Source of the DNA: JAVBQJ01 sp045585875
Lineage (GTDB): Bacteria; Verrucomicrobiota; Lentisphaeria; Victivallales; Victivallaceae
DNA length: 64,000 nucleotides
NCBI GenBank assembly: GCA_045585875.1
Contig: JAZMZH010000005.1
Location: 28,050-92,049, forward strand
Reading direction: 5' to 3'
The translations under genes and the position numbers were made by a program. Shown here piece after piece: positions 1 to 8,718 of the stretch. Within the stretch, counting starts at the first letter, position 1, and every line of letters begins with the position of its first letter. The notes under the pieces are model-generated. The model was not told the DNA's origin and did not search any database. It was given only the letters and a program-made list of their open reading frames with translations.

Positions 1-365
1 GCGACGCCACTCCGTCCAACTTTCTTTTCGGGGAGGAGGGGCGCGTCGTCGCCTTTGACATGGAGCGGGCGCGGCGGACCGACCGGTGTTTCGACGTGGG
101 CAGGATCGCCGGGGAAATCCAGCACTTTTTTCTCCGCGCCACCGGGGACAAATACGCCGCCGAACCCTATATCGGGCACTTTCTGTGGGAATACGCCTGT
201 CATTTCCCCGACCGGGAGCGGGCATTTCGCTCCATCACCTTTCGGATCCCTTATTATATGGGGATCACATTGCTGCGCATCGCCAGAAACGGTTATCTGG
301 AGCATTGCTACCGGCGGCGGCTGGTGCGCGAGGCTCTGGAATGTCTGAAAAGGGGTCCGCGATGA
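1..365 (+). CDS. APH-like phosphotransferase, 3' end only
   Basis: The reading frame is already open at base 3 and ends at the TGA at 363-365; the start lies upstream of the window. The first visible residues read DATPSNFLFGEEG, which matches the end of the catalytic loop (HGDxxxxN) of aminoglycoside-phosphotransferase/choline-kinase-fold kinases. A few residues on is VAFDME, which fits the metal-binding Asp of the same fold. The remaining 100 residues would be the helical C-lobe. The substrate cannot be told from this fragment. The stop overlaps the next start by 4 bp (ATGA), so the kinase and the following HAD phosphatase are probably translationally coupled. The family call is fairly sure; the function is unknown. 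Confidence 0.6.
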   Translation, partial: DATPSNFLFGEEGRVVAFDMERARRTDRCFDVGRIAGEIQHFFLRATGDKYAAEPYIGHFLWEYACHFPDRERAFRSITFRIPYYMGITLLRIARNGYLEHCYRRRLVREALECLKRGPR

Positions 366-1099
366 CGGTCAAAGGACTGATTTTCGACGTGAACGGCACT
401 CTGATCGACATCTGGACCGACGACGGCGGCGAGGAGGCCTGCCGGGCGACGGCGAATTTTCTGGCGCTGCGGGGCGTGCGGATTTCGCCGGAGGAGCTGC
501 GGGAGGCGTACTTCGGCCTGAATCGGCGTCAGCGGCAGGAGAGTCCGGAGAATTTCCCGGAGTTCGACATCCTGAAGATCTTTGAAACGGTGGTCAGACG
601 CTATGCCGCGGAAAAGACCGGCGAAGCCGGCAGGCGTCGGCTGGCCATGACCGCGGCTCTGGTATTCCGGGCCTCCGGATGCCGGCGTCTGACTCTTTAC
701 AAAGGGGTGCTGGAGGTGCTCACCACCCTGCGGGTGCGCTATCCCATGACCGTGGTTTCCGACGGCCAGTCCCTGTGGGCGGCGGCGGAATTGCGGGCGG
801 CCGGGCTCGGCGGATTTTTCCCGACGCCGGTGATTTCCGGCGACTACGGATTCCGCAAACCCGACGGGCGGCTTTTCGCCGCCGGAATCCGGCAGCTCGG
901 CATCGCTCCCGGGGAAGCGGTTTACATCGGCAACGACATGTACCGGGACATCCGGGGCGCCGCGGCCGCGGGTATGAAAACCGTGTTTTTCCGCTCCAAT
1001 CAGGGCGACCATTCCTTTCACGGGGCGGAGCCGGACTACGTCATCTTCGACTTCAATGAATTGCCCCGGGCGCTGAAATTCCTGTCCGGCGGGGAGTGA
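362..1099 (+). CDS. HAD-superfamily hydrolase
   Basis: This 245-residue protein has the layout of a HAD phosphatase with a helical cap after motif I. Motif I is FDVNGTL (D9, N11), motif II VVSDGQS, motif III the Lys of FRKPDG, and motif IV the acidic GNDMYRD. Such enzymes hydrolyse small phosphorylated metabolites in the cytoplasm. Motif I is odd: the usual second Asp (DxD), the general acid/base, is Asn here, which may change or weaken the activity. The ATG at 362 was chosen because it overlaps the kinase stop and places motif I ten residues from the N-terminus; longer in-frame extensions would run through the kinase gene. A small hairpin (GCGGAA at 1106-1111 with TTCCGC at 1125-1130) lies just after the stop. 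Confidence 0.8.
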   Translation: MTVKGLIFDVNGTLIDIWTDDGGEEACRATANFLALRGVRISPEELREAYFGLNRRQRQESPENFPEFDILKIFETVVRRYAAEKTGEAGRRRLAMTAALVFRASGCRRLTLYKGVLEVLTTLRVRYPMTVVSDGQSLWAAAELRAAGLGGFFPTPVISGDYGFRKPDGRLFAAGIRQLGIAPGEAVYIGNDMYRDIRGAAAAGMKTVFFRSNQGDHSFHGAEPDYVIFDFNELPRALKFLSGGE

Positions 1100-1290
1100 A
1101 TTGCCGCGGAAATTCGGGAAAAAGTTCCGCAAATCGGCAATAAATCGTTTCGGGAGCCGTCTCTTTGTAAGAGGGGGATCGGATCTCCGGGAGGGGTTGT
1201 ACCCGCATCCGGGGCTCCGTCGGAGGAGGAGAGGAGGGCGCGTCCGGTGACGGCGCCTTTGTATGCAACATGTGACAGGCAGGCGGTGAA

Positions 1291-2079
1291 ATGATGAGAT
1301 TTGCTATCGGATCGGCGCTGGTGATCGGCGCTCTGGCGGTCGGGACGGTTCATGCCGCGGAGGGGGACGGCTCCGCCGCCGCCGCGCCCGCGGCCTGGGG
1401 AAATTTCAACATTCCCCCGGAGCGCATGGCCTACTTCCGCGAAGTGGTGGAGACGGTGCGGGAGAAGTACCCGGATGAATTCAATGAAGTGATGGCCCTG
1501 CGCCAGTCCAATCCCGGCGAGGCGATCCGCCGCGGCGTGGAACTGGCGCGCCGGGCCGGGTTTGACGTGCCCGCCGGGCTCGGTCAGGCCGGAACCGCCC
1601 AGGCCGAGAGCGGCCAGGTGCAGCCCCTCGCCATTGTGGGAAAAACCGGGACGGTCAGCCGCGACTTCCGCCGCAAAAAGATGCGGGCCGTCAATCAGGC
1701 GCTTGAAGAACGTTTCCCGGAGGAGTACGCCCGGCTGGAGGAGATGCGGAGCAGCGATCCGGAGGAGGCGCGGTATTATTTCCGCGAGCTGGTTTCCCGC
1801 CTGGACGATCTTCCGGAGATTTACGCTTCGCTGGAGCCGGTCCCGGCCGCCGGAGAGGATGAGATGCCCGGTCCCGGCCGCCGCCGTCGTTCCGGCGCGC
1901 CTCCGTCCGGCGATTTTGATCCGTTCCGCGGCGGCTTCGGGAGTTTCCCCGACGGGAACGGAGCTTTCGGTCCCGGCGGCGGTGAGGACGGCGGCTCCGG
2001 CGCCGCAACCACCCCGGCCGCCGGGAGCGAAAAAGCCGCCCCGGAGGAGGCGTCTTCCCTTCCCTGGTGGATGGAGTAG
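1291..2079 (+). CDS. exported helical-repeat protein, lead gene of T2SS operon 1
   Basis: This 262-residue protein has a clear signal peptide (hydrophobic residues 5-20, likely cleavage near HAA-EG at 23) and should act in the periplasm. It holds two diverged copies of a roughly 44-residue helical unit, at about 45-89 and 127-171. The units share a core of E-K/R-Y/F-P-D/E-E-F/Y, then a short spacer, then a R-x-S-N/D-P-x-E-A segment. The C-terminal 70 residues are Gly/Pro/Ser-rich and look disordered. I do not recognise the family. It starts 6 bp before the next gene and opens the operon, so it is probably a partner or assembly factor of this secretion system. The matching position in operon 2 holds an unrelated-looking lipoprotein. 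The 191-bp region before it shows no promoter I would vouch for. Confidence 0.7.
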   Translation: MMRFAIGSALVIGALAVGTVHAAEGDGSAAAAPAAWGNFNIPPERMAYFREVVETVREKYPDEFNEVMALRQSNPGEAIRRGVELARRAGFDVPAGLGQAGTAQAESGQVQPLAIVGKTGTVSRDFRRKKMRAVNQALEERFPEEYARLEEMRSSDPEEARYYFRELVSRLDDLPEIYASLEPVPAAGEDEMPGPGRRRRSGAPPSGDFDPFRGGFGSFPDGNGAFGPGGGEDGGSGAATTPAAGSEKAAPEEASSLPWWME

Positions 2080-2085
2080 TCTCCG

Positions 2086-3327
2086 ATGAAATATCGGAAT
2101 CTGGAATTTGCCGTGATAAGCATCGACCCGGCGGGCAATCTCGCCGGGATCCGTGCACGCACCGGAGGCCGCGTCCTGAACGTGACCGCTTCCGCCGCGG
2201 AATATCTGCCCCGGGAGGGGGACGGGGATGCCCTGACCCGCCGTCTCGAACGTCTCGGAGGGGAACTGCGCCTGAACCGAGGCGAGATGCTTTTCCTCAC
2301 CGGACATGTGGACGGGGGGATGTTTTTTGAGGTGAAAATGCCCCGTCTGCCCGCCCGGGAGATTCGCGACAGCCTGCTCCTGGAGCTGGGGAATCACATG
2401 CCGGCGGTGCCCGTGGCGCCGGAAGTCGTCTGGCAGGCCCGCCCCGGCCGCAATGAGGAGGAGCTGCTGATCCGGGCCTACGCTTTTGACTCCGCCGTCA
2501 TCGCGCCTCTGGGCCGGGCGCTGCTGCGGCTGAACTGGCGGATCGACGCTTTTGTACCGCTGCTCCTGGCGCTGCCGGACGACGCCGCGGGATTTTTTCA
2601 GGAATTCGGCGGCGGCTTCGCCCGCGTCGGCAAACGCTGGACCGATGTGCACTCTTCCGGAGAGGAGCCTTTGCTCGCGGCCACGGGTGAGTTTCTGCGC
2701 CGGGCGGCCGGAGGCGGTGACGTGCCCGGGGACGTAAAGTGTTTCGGGGGCGCCGTCGCCGCCGCATCCGCCGTCGCCGCGGTGCGGGACCGGAGATTGC
2801 CGGAGGATTTCACCATCTTCGGCGGCCGTCTCCGGCCCCGGCGGCTGCGGGGACACCTGATCGTGACCGGCGTGCTGACGGCGCTGCTGCTTTTCATCGG
2901 ATGCGCCGCGCTGTTCAAGGCCCTGCAAAAAAATGTGGACCGCTACAACGAACTCGACGGCATCGTCACCGGCCGCACGCAGGAGATCTCCCAGACCCGG
3001 CGCAAAATCAAATCCTCCGAAAAAATGGACAAGGAGTACGCCCGGATCCTGGAGACCGTTCACGGCGAGGACCGTCTGACCGAAAAGCTCGCCATGATCG
3101 CCCGGGCTCTGCCCGGGGACGTGCTGCTGAACGATCTCAGGATTTCCGAGGAGTCCTGGGAACTCACCTGCATGACCGAAAATGAGAATACCGAACTCAG
3201 CGGGATTTTCCGAAAACTCCCCGGTTTCAAGCTCATCAATCTTGAGCAGCGGCGCATGGGCGATACCTTGACGGTGATCCAGGTGCGCCTGGAAAAAACC
3301 GGCGGCGCCGGAAGGAGCGGCAAATGA
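2086..3327 (+). CDS. GspL/PilM-PilN-like assembly platform protein
   Basis: This 413-residue protein has an N-terminal region of about 240 residues resembling the actin-like cytoplasmic domain of PilM/GspL. One transmembrane helix follows at about 258-278 (LIVTGVLTALLLFIG), then a charged coiled coil and a PilN/GspL-like periplasmic ferredoxin-fold region to the end. In T2SS the L protein links the cytoplasmic ATPase GspE to the inner-membrane platform. Context supports this: the gene lies directly before PilO-, PilP- and secretin-like genes and overlaps the next start by 4 bp. Sequence conservation of L proteins is low, so the call rests mainly on topology and gene order. A divergent copy sits at 31915-32913. 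Confidence 0.7.
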   Translation: MKYRNLEFAVISIDPAGNLAGIRARTGGRVLNVTASAAEYLPREGDGDALTRRLERLGGELRLNRGEMLFLTGHVDGGMFFEVKMPRLPAREIRDSLLLELGNHMPAVPVAPEVVWQARPGRNEEELLIRAYAFDSAVIAPLGRALLRLNWRIDAFVPLLLALPDDAAGFFQEFGGGFARVGKRWTDVHSSGEEPLLAATGEFLRRAAGGGDVPGDVKCFGGAVAAASAVAAVRDRRLPEDFTIFGGRLRPRRLRGHLIVTGVLTALLLFIGCAALFKALQKNVDRYNELDGIVTGRTQEISQTRRKIKSSEKMDKEYARILETVHGEDRLTEKLAMIARALPGDVLLNDLRISEESWELTCMTENENTELSGIFRKLPGFKLINLEQRRMGDTLTVIQVRLEKTGGAGRSGK

Positions 3328-3911
3328 CGGCCAAAGGAAAATTCTTCACCGGCAGGAACCGCGGCATGCTCTGGTTTTGCGCTTTCGGACTGCTCTTCTC
3401 GTTCGTGGTGCTGTTTTTTTCCATCGACATCAGACTGGAAGCCGTCCTGCCCGACGACGAGACTCTCGACACCATGCGCAAGGAGGGCGAAAAGGCCGCC
3501 GAAGAGGCCGGAAGTCTCCGTAAAACCTATCAGGAGATGCAGATCCGCCGGGAAAAAGCCCTCGCCATGATGGATTCCTGGTGGCATGAGGACGTAAACG
3601 GCGATTACGAGGTGACGGTGCGGGAACGACTGGAGGAGATCGCCCGCAAAAATGAAATCAGGAACCCCGGCTTCAGCACGGTGCGCACCGCCAAGATCAA
3701 TTCGATGGCCTTTGCCATCGAGATCGATGTGAATTTCACCTCGACGCTGAAAAATGGTCTGGCTTTTACCGAGGGCGTGAAGGAGCTGGGCGTGCCGGTC
3801 TATTGGAAGCGTTTCGAGATCCGGGTGGACCAGCGCAGCGGCACGCTGAACTGGCGCGGCACGCTGCGCATCCCGGCATCCGATGAAAAGGCGGAGGAGC
3901 GGAAAAAATGA
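3324..3911 (+). CDS. GspM/PilO-like inner-membrane protein
   Basis: This 195-residue protein has a short basic N-terminus, one membrane helix at about 14-34, a coiled coil at about 45-85 and a small alpha/beta periplasmic domain. This is the plan of PilO and GspM, which pair with PilN/GspL in the inner-membrane platform. The start overlaps the stop of the L-like gene by 4 bp, and the stop overlaps the next start by 4 bp (ATGA), so the block is translationally coupled. No catalytic motifs are expected. The assignment comes from topology, size and position between L-like and C-like genes. Confidence 0.65.
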   Translation: MTAKGKFFTGRNRGMLWFCAFGLLFSFVVLFFSIDIRLEAVLPDDETLDTMRKEGEKAAEEAGSLRKTYQEMQIRREKALAMMDSWWHEDVNGDYEVTVRERLEEIARKNEIRNPGFSTVRTAKINSMAFAIEIDVNFTSTLKNGLAFTEGVKELGVPVYWKRFEIRVDQRSGTLNWRGTLRIPASDEKAEERKK

Positions 3912-4756
3912 AAATCATGGTGATCATGCTCAACGTGATCCTCGCCCTTTTTACGGCGTATGCCGCGTCGAAGGTCTTTACCGGAAGCGTCGGGGAACCC
4001 CTTGCTCTGGGCCGGGAGGGGCGCGAGAAGAAGGAAAGAACCGTCCAGACCGGAGCCGCCGCCGCGGCCGCCGAAGTGAAAAAGCCCGAAAGCGATCCGA
4101 CGGGAATCCTGCTGAAAAATGATGTCTTCTCCCTCAGCCGCTGTCCCTCCCTGGACCGGCAGAAAAACAGCTTCACTCTGCTGGGGGTCATCATCGCCCC
4201 CGGGGCCAGCGGCGCGATTATTGCTCAGAGCAACTCTTCCGGCAACGCCTCCGGCAATCCGTCCGGCGGCGCGCCCGGAGGGCCCGGCGGCCGCTCCGCG
4301 GGCCGTTCCGCGGGCACACGCTCCGGAACCTCGGGGAACGTCTCCTCCTACAGCAAATACACCGCGCCCCAGCGCTACTTCCGGGTGGGGGAAAAGATCA
4401 ACGATCAGTACACGCTTTCCGGCGTCACCGCAAATTCGGCCACGCTCTCCGGCGACGGCGGCAATCTGACGCTGACGCTTCAGACGCCTTCCCAGAGCGC
4501 GGCCGCCGCCAACGGTCAGAATTCCAATCGCGGCGCCGGCGGCCGGGGAGGCGGTCGGGGAGGCGGCCGGGGAGGCATGAGGGGATTCGGACCGCCCATG
4601 ATGCCGGGAGGCGGACCGGGCGGCTGGAATCCCGGCTTCGGCGGCTGGAATCCCGGCGGCCCGGGAGCGGGCGGCTGGAATCCCGGCGGCGGACGAGGCC
4701 CCGGAGGCTGGAATCAGGGCAATCAGGGCCGAAGAGGCCGTACCAATAACCGATGA
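3908..4756 (+). CDS. GspC/PilP-like protein with Gly/Trp-rich repeat tail
   Basis: This 282-residue protein has an N-terminal membrane helix (about 3-22). A periplasmic region resembles the GspC homology region: SFTLLGVIIAPG, then IIAQS, FRVGEKI and YTLSGV. GspC connects the inner-membrane platform to the secretin. Two features are unusual. A Ser/Gly/Pro-rich insert of about 40 residues splits the homology region. The last 80 residues are Gly-rich, with four GGWN repeats (mostly GGWNPG) between about 238 and 272. The counterpart in operon 2 (33505-34083) lacks both. The tail may be a flexible linker or a binding element for the secretin or cell wall. Confidence 0.65.
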   Translation: MKIMVIMLNVILALFTAYAASKVFTGSVGEPLALGREGREKKERTVQTGAAAAAAEVKKPESDPTGILLKNDVFSLSRCPSLDRQKNSFTLLGVIIAPGASGAIIAQSNSSGNASGNPSGGAPGGPGGRSAGRSAGTRSGTSGNVSSYSKYTAPQRYFRVGEKINDQYTLSGVTANSATLSGDGGNLTLTLQTPSQSAAAANGQNSNRGAGGRGGGRGGGRGGMRGFGPPMMPGGGPGGWNPGFGGWNPGGPGAGGWNPGGGRGPGGWNQGNQGRRGRTNNR

Positions 4757-4782
4757 AAATTACTGGAGAAACAGGGGAAATC

Positions 4783-7068
4783 ATGAAAGAGATCAGGACA
4801 TGCGACGGTTTCCCGGCGGGACGGCTTCTGCGTCCGGCGGCGGCGGTGATGCTGCTGGCGCTGGCGGGCTGCGAGGGGATGCTGCCGATCACCACGCCGG
4901 AGGCCGAGGGCAAGGCCGGAAAATATGAATTCATTGAGCATACCGACCGAAAAATGACCGTGCCGGAAGAACCGGATCCGGGACGGGATCTGGAGGCCCC
5001 TTCCGAGTTTGACGCTCCGGCCATCTCCGAAGCGGACCTGTCAAGGCTGAACACTCCCGGGAGCGGCAAAGACGGGGAAATACGGCCGGAGACGCCGCGC
5101 CGCGAGGTGAATTTCTACGACGACATGATCCTGCTGGACGCCGACGACGAACTGGAGGTGGCGATGATCTTCAATGCTTCGCCGATCCTGGATGTGCTGC
5201 CGGCCTTCGCCGATCTGCTCGGCTTCAATTACGAGGTGGACAGGGAGGTTTCCGGCGTGGTGAACCTGAATTTCAACTCCACCATGACCCGTCGTGAATT
5301 GTGGGCGTGTTTCGACCGGATGCTCAGACTCACCGGCGCCACCGCCATCGCCGACGGCGACAGCCTCCGGATCATCCCCCTCAGCAAGATGGCCGCCAAT
5401 TCCCCGCTCCGCACCAACGGCCGGGGCACCGGGGGCATGGAGGTCATCTCCCGATCCCTCGGGTACGCTTCGGCCTCTTCCGTGGCCGAGCAGCTTAAGA
5501 ATTTCGTGACGCCCTCCGGCATCATCATACCCCAGTCCGGCGGCAACATCATCACCGTCTGCGATCTCCCGGAAAACATCGCCAAACTCGAAGAACTCAT
5601 CTCCATCATCGACCAGCCCGGGCGTTCGAGCTGGCCCCGCAGCGTCATCGCCTGCCGCAATGTCAAGCCATCCGCCCTGGCCGCCGAGCTCGGCGAAATC
5701 CTTCCCGTTCTCGGACTTGCCGTTTCCACATCCGGGAACTCCGGCGACGACGCCGGGGCCATTCACCTCACCGGCATCGACCGGCTCCAGCTCATCGTGG
5801 CCACCGCCGCCACCGACGAGGCGGTTGCCGAGATCCGCAACTGGGTGAGCATCCTCGACAATTCCGACCCCGGCGACCAGGAACGGGTGTACGTCTACAA
5901 GGTGGCCAACGGCAAGGCCGACCAGCTGGCTCAGGCCCTTTCCGTGGTCTTTTCCACTCAGGGCACCACCCTGACCGTGGACACCGACACCGGAAACAAC
6001 CGCACCAATCAGCTCAACACCGCGTCGACCCGGACCCAGACCTCCGGCGGTTCCGCCGCCGGAAATCTCATTTCAAGTGTCAACCGCCTCTCCAACACCC
6101 AGTCCGACCGCTCCTCGGATATTTTCTCGGCTCCGGTGCGCGTATTCGCCGACGGGGTTTACAACCGGCTGGTCATACGCACCACCCCCCGCACCTACGC
6201 CATGATCAAGGCGCTGCTGGACCGGCTGGACAACGTCCCGGCGCAGGTCCTGCTGCAGGTGCTCATCGCGGAGGTTTCGCTCAACGACAGCACCGAGTTC
6301 GGCATGGAGTTCAGCTTCGCCGAAACCCACGGCACCACCAACACCATCATCGGCAGCAACTTCGAGAGCCTCTCCGACGCCAATATGCCCGACGGCTACT
6401 CCATGACCATCCAGGACGTCAACGATCCGGAAAATAAATTCGCCACCGTGAAGGCTCTGGCCGGAAGGGACAACGTGAAGATCATTTCCAGCCCCCAGCT
6501 CCTCGTCAACAGCAACACCCAGGCCTACATCCAGATCGGAAATCAGGTGCCGCTGCTCTCCAGCGACTATACCAACGTGGATTCCTCCGGCACCACCCAG
6601 CGCAGTTACCGCTACCAGGACACCGGCATCATCATGACCATCACGCCCCAGGTCACCAGCACCAACCTGATCTCGCTCGAGATCGATCAGGAGGTTTCCG
6701 AGGCGGTGAAAAACACCATCACCAGCGCCTCCGACACCCCGGTGATCCAGAGACGCAAGATGACCACCGCCATGACCATCGCCAACGGCAGGACCATGAT
6801 CATCGGCGGAATGATTCAGGAAAAGTTCAAGGACAATCTTCAGGGCCTGCCCATCATCGCCGACCTCCCCATCATCGGGCGTCTTTTCGGCAATACGGAA
6901 CAGTCCGTCGAAAGGGTGGAATTGCTGGTGCTGGTCACCGGCTACATCGTCAGCGAGCAGAGTCCGGTGGAGGAGATGATCCGCCGCTACGACAGGAGTG
7001 TTCGCGAGCTGAGCGAATTTGAAAAACATCTCGCGGAGGCCGATCAGGATGACAGCGATGAAGACTGA
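4783..7068 (+). CDS. gspD: type II secretion system secretin GspD (operon 1)
   Basis: This outer-membrane secretin has 761 residues from the ATG at 4783. That start was chosen because AGGGGAA lies 6 bp before it and because it gives a proper lipoprotein signal with lipobox LAGC. An in-frame ATG at 4753 overlaps the previous stop and remains possible. An N0/STN-like domain comes first (ILDVLPAFADLLGFNYEV), then N1-N3-type ring domains containing Ser/Thr/Asn-rich linkers. The C-terminal secretin domain carries the hallmarks VPLLSS, YQDTGIIMTITPQV and the final LPIIADLPIIGRLFG. The protein forms the outer-membrane channel; its lipidation may let it reach the membrane without a separate pilotin. 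A paralogue lies at 34080-36299. Confidence 0.93.
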   Translation: MKEIRTCDGFPAGRLLRPAAAVMLLALAGCEGMLPITTPEAEGKAGKYEFIEHTDRKMTVPEEPDPGRDLEAPSEFDAPAISEADLSRLNTPGSGKDGEIRPETPRREVNFYDDMILLDADDELEVAMIFNASPILDVLPAFADLLGFNYEVDREVSGVVNLNFNSTMTRRELWACFDRMLRLTGATAIADGDSLRIIPLSKMAANSPLRTNGRGTGGMEVISRSLGYASASSVAEQLKNFVTPSGIIIPQSGGNIITVCDLPENIAKLEELISIIDQPGRSSWPRSVIACRNVKPSALAAELGEILPVLGLAVSTSGNSGDDAGAIHLTGIDRLQLIVATAATDEAVAEIRNWVSILDNSDPGDQERVYVYKVANGKADQLAQALSVVFSTQGTTLTVDTDTGNNRTNQLNTASTRTQTSGGSAAGNLISSVNRLSNTQSDRSSDIFSAPVRVFADGVYNRLVIRTTPRTYAMIKALLDRLDNVPAQVLLQVLIAEVSLNDSTEFGMEFSFAETHGTTNTIIGSNFESLSDANMPDGYSMTIQDVNDPENKFATVKALAGRDNVKIISSPQLLVNSNTQAYIQIGNQVPLLSSDYTNVDSSGTTQRSYRYQDTGIIMTITPQVTSTNLISLEIDQEVSEAVKNTITSASDTPVIQRRKMTTAMTIANGRTMIIGGMIQEKFKDNLQGLPIIADLPIIGRLFGNTEQSVERVELLVLVTGYIVSEQSPVEEMIRRYDRSVRELSEFEKHLAEADQDDSDED

Positions 7069-8710
7069 TCCTCCGGCCCCCGTCGGCTGCACCGCCGACC
7101 GGGCCGCCGCGGGGCTGCCCGCCCTGCGGGAGGAATTGCTCCGGCGTTTCCCGGCGTACGGGGAATTCCTCGATACGGCCTCCGGCCCCCGCGAAGCCGA
7201 CCGGATGCTGGTCGAAAACAACCTCGCCACCGAGGCCGAACTGGCCGACCTCTGCCGGGAAATGTTTCACCTTGCCCCGGTGGTGGAGGATGATCTCCCG
7301 GTGCCGGAGGAGATCACCGCGTTCGCCGCCGAATACCTGAACGCCCGGACGGCGCTGCCGCTGGAGGTTTCCGACGGCGATGAGGACGGCGAAAGCGCCG
7401 GGGCGGTCCAATGGCTGGTCCCGGACTTCTACGAAACCGACGAGCTCGCCTATCAGACCCGGCGGATCCTGGATCGCGACGCGCTCTTCATCCCCATGCG
7501 CCGCACCTTCATCGAACGTCAGCTGGCCGCTCTGGCCCGCAGCGGAGAGACGGAAAACGGTCCGGTCGACCGGGAGGATGAGGAGACTTTGCGCAGCATG
7601 GCCGGCGAGGCGCGCATCGTGCGTCTGGTGAACGACATTTTCAGCCGGGCGGTGGAGCTCGGGGCCAGCGACATTCACGTGGAGCCCGGCGAGGAGCAGG
7701 TGGACGTCCGCTGCCGGGTGGACGGGGTGCTGACCAGGATCCTCTCCTGTCCGCTCACCCAGTTTCCGGCCATCGCCTCCCGCATCAAGCTCATCAGCGG
7801 CCTGAACATCGCCGAGAGCCGTCTGCCTCAGGACGGCCGCACCAATTTTCAGCTGGGACGCACCAGTCTGGACATGCGCGTCAGCACCATCCCCATCCTC
7901 AACGGGGAGAGCATCGTGCTGCGTCTGCTCAACAAGGAATCGGTGCGCTTCGATCTGGAGGCTCTGGGCATGAATGCCGACCATCTGGCCAAGTTCGGGG
8001 AGATCATATCCATCCCTCACGGCATCATCCTGGTGGTGGGCCCCACCGGGTCGGGCAAGACCACCACGCTCTACAGCATTATTTCGCGCCTCAACGACAG
8101 CGGCAAGAAGATCATTACCATCGAGGACCCGGTGGAGTACCGGATCCCCGGGCTGTGCCAGATGCAGGTGAATTCCAAGATCGGCGTCACCTTCGCCTCC
8201 GGCCTGCGTTCGATCGTCCGGCAGGACCCGGACATCATCCTGGTGGGCGAGATCCGGGACCGGGAAACCGCCGACATCGCCATCAACGCCGCGCTGACCG
8301 GTCATCTGGTGCTCAGCACGCTCCACACCAACGACGCCGCCGGGGCGGTTACCCGGCTGGTGGACATGGGGGTGGAACCGTTTCTGGTGGCTTCGGCATT
8401 GTACGGAGTGCTTTCCCAGCGGCTGGTGCGGACGCTCTGTCCGGTCTGCGGAGGCAAAGGGTCGGACGGGGAGGGGAACCGCTGCCGGAAGTGCAACGGC
8501 ACCGGCTTCCGGGGGCGCACCGGCATCTTCGAACTGCTGAGGGTGGATGAGGACATCCGCCGGGCGGTGAATGAGAATCGGCCCAGTTCCGAAATCGCCG
8601 CCATCGCCATTTCCAAGGGCATGACCACGCTGCTGGAGGACGGGCTGGCCAAGGCGGCGCAGGGCATCACCACCGAATCCGAGGTCGCCCGTTCGGCGGC
8701 GGAACAGTAG
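7049..8710 (+). CDS. gspE: type II secretion ATPase GspE (operon 1)
   Basis: This cytoplasmic secretion ATPase has 553 residues from the ATG at 7049, which follows GGAGG by 9 bp; TTG/ATG codons just up- and downstream are weaker. It shows Walker A GPTGSGKTTT (Lys337), the Asp box IEDPVEY, Walker B IILVGEIRDRETADIA and the His box LSTLHTND. It powers pseudopilus assembly. The N-terminal 190 residues are the variable N1E/N2E region that binds GspL. The zinc motif is compact: CPVC, 11 residues, then CRKC followed by GTGF, more like a DnaJ finger than the long-spaced GspE tetracysteine. The start lies within the end of gspD (20-bp overlap), so the two are coupled. Confidence 0.93.
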   Translation: MTAMKTDPPAPVGCTADRAAAGLPALREELLRRFPAYGEFLDTASGPREADRMLVENNLATEAELADLCREMFHLAPVVEDDLPVPEEITAFAAEYLNARTALPLEVSDGDEDGESAGAVQWLVPDFYETDELAYQTRRILDRDALFIPMRRTFIERQLAALARSGETENGPVDREDEETLRSMAGEARIVRLVNDIFSRAVELGASDIHVEPGEEQVDVRCRVDGVLTRILSCPLTQFPAIASRIKLISGLNIAESRLPQDGRTNFQLGRTSLDMRVSTIPILNGESIVLRLLNKESVRFDLEALGMNADHLAKFGEIISIPHGIILVVGPTGSGKTTTLYSIISRLNDSGKKIITIEDPVEYRIPGLCQMQVNSKIGVTFASGLRSIVRQDPDIILVGEIRDRETADIAINAALTGHLVLSTLHTNDAAGAVTRLVDMGVEPFLVASALYGVLSQRLVRTLCPVCGGKGSDGEGNRCRKCNGTGFRGRTGIFELLRVDEDIRRAVNENRPSSEIAAIAISKGMTTLLEDGLAKAAQGITTESEVARSAAEQ

Positions 8711-8718
8711 GCGGCGGC

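Noticed and set aside
1036..3063. A 675-codon minus-strand frame at the start of operon 1
   Set aside because: It overlaps three plus-strand genes that form a consistent operon and shows only GC-bias composition.
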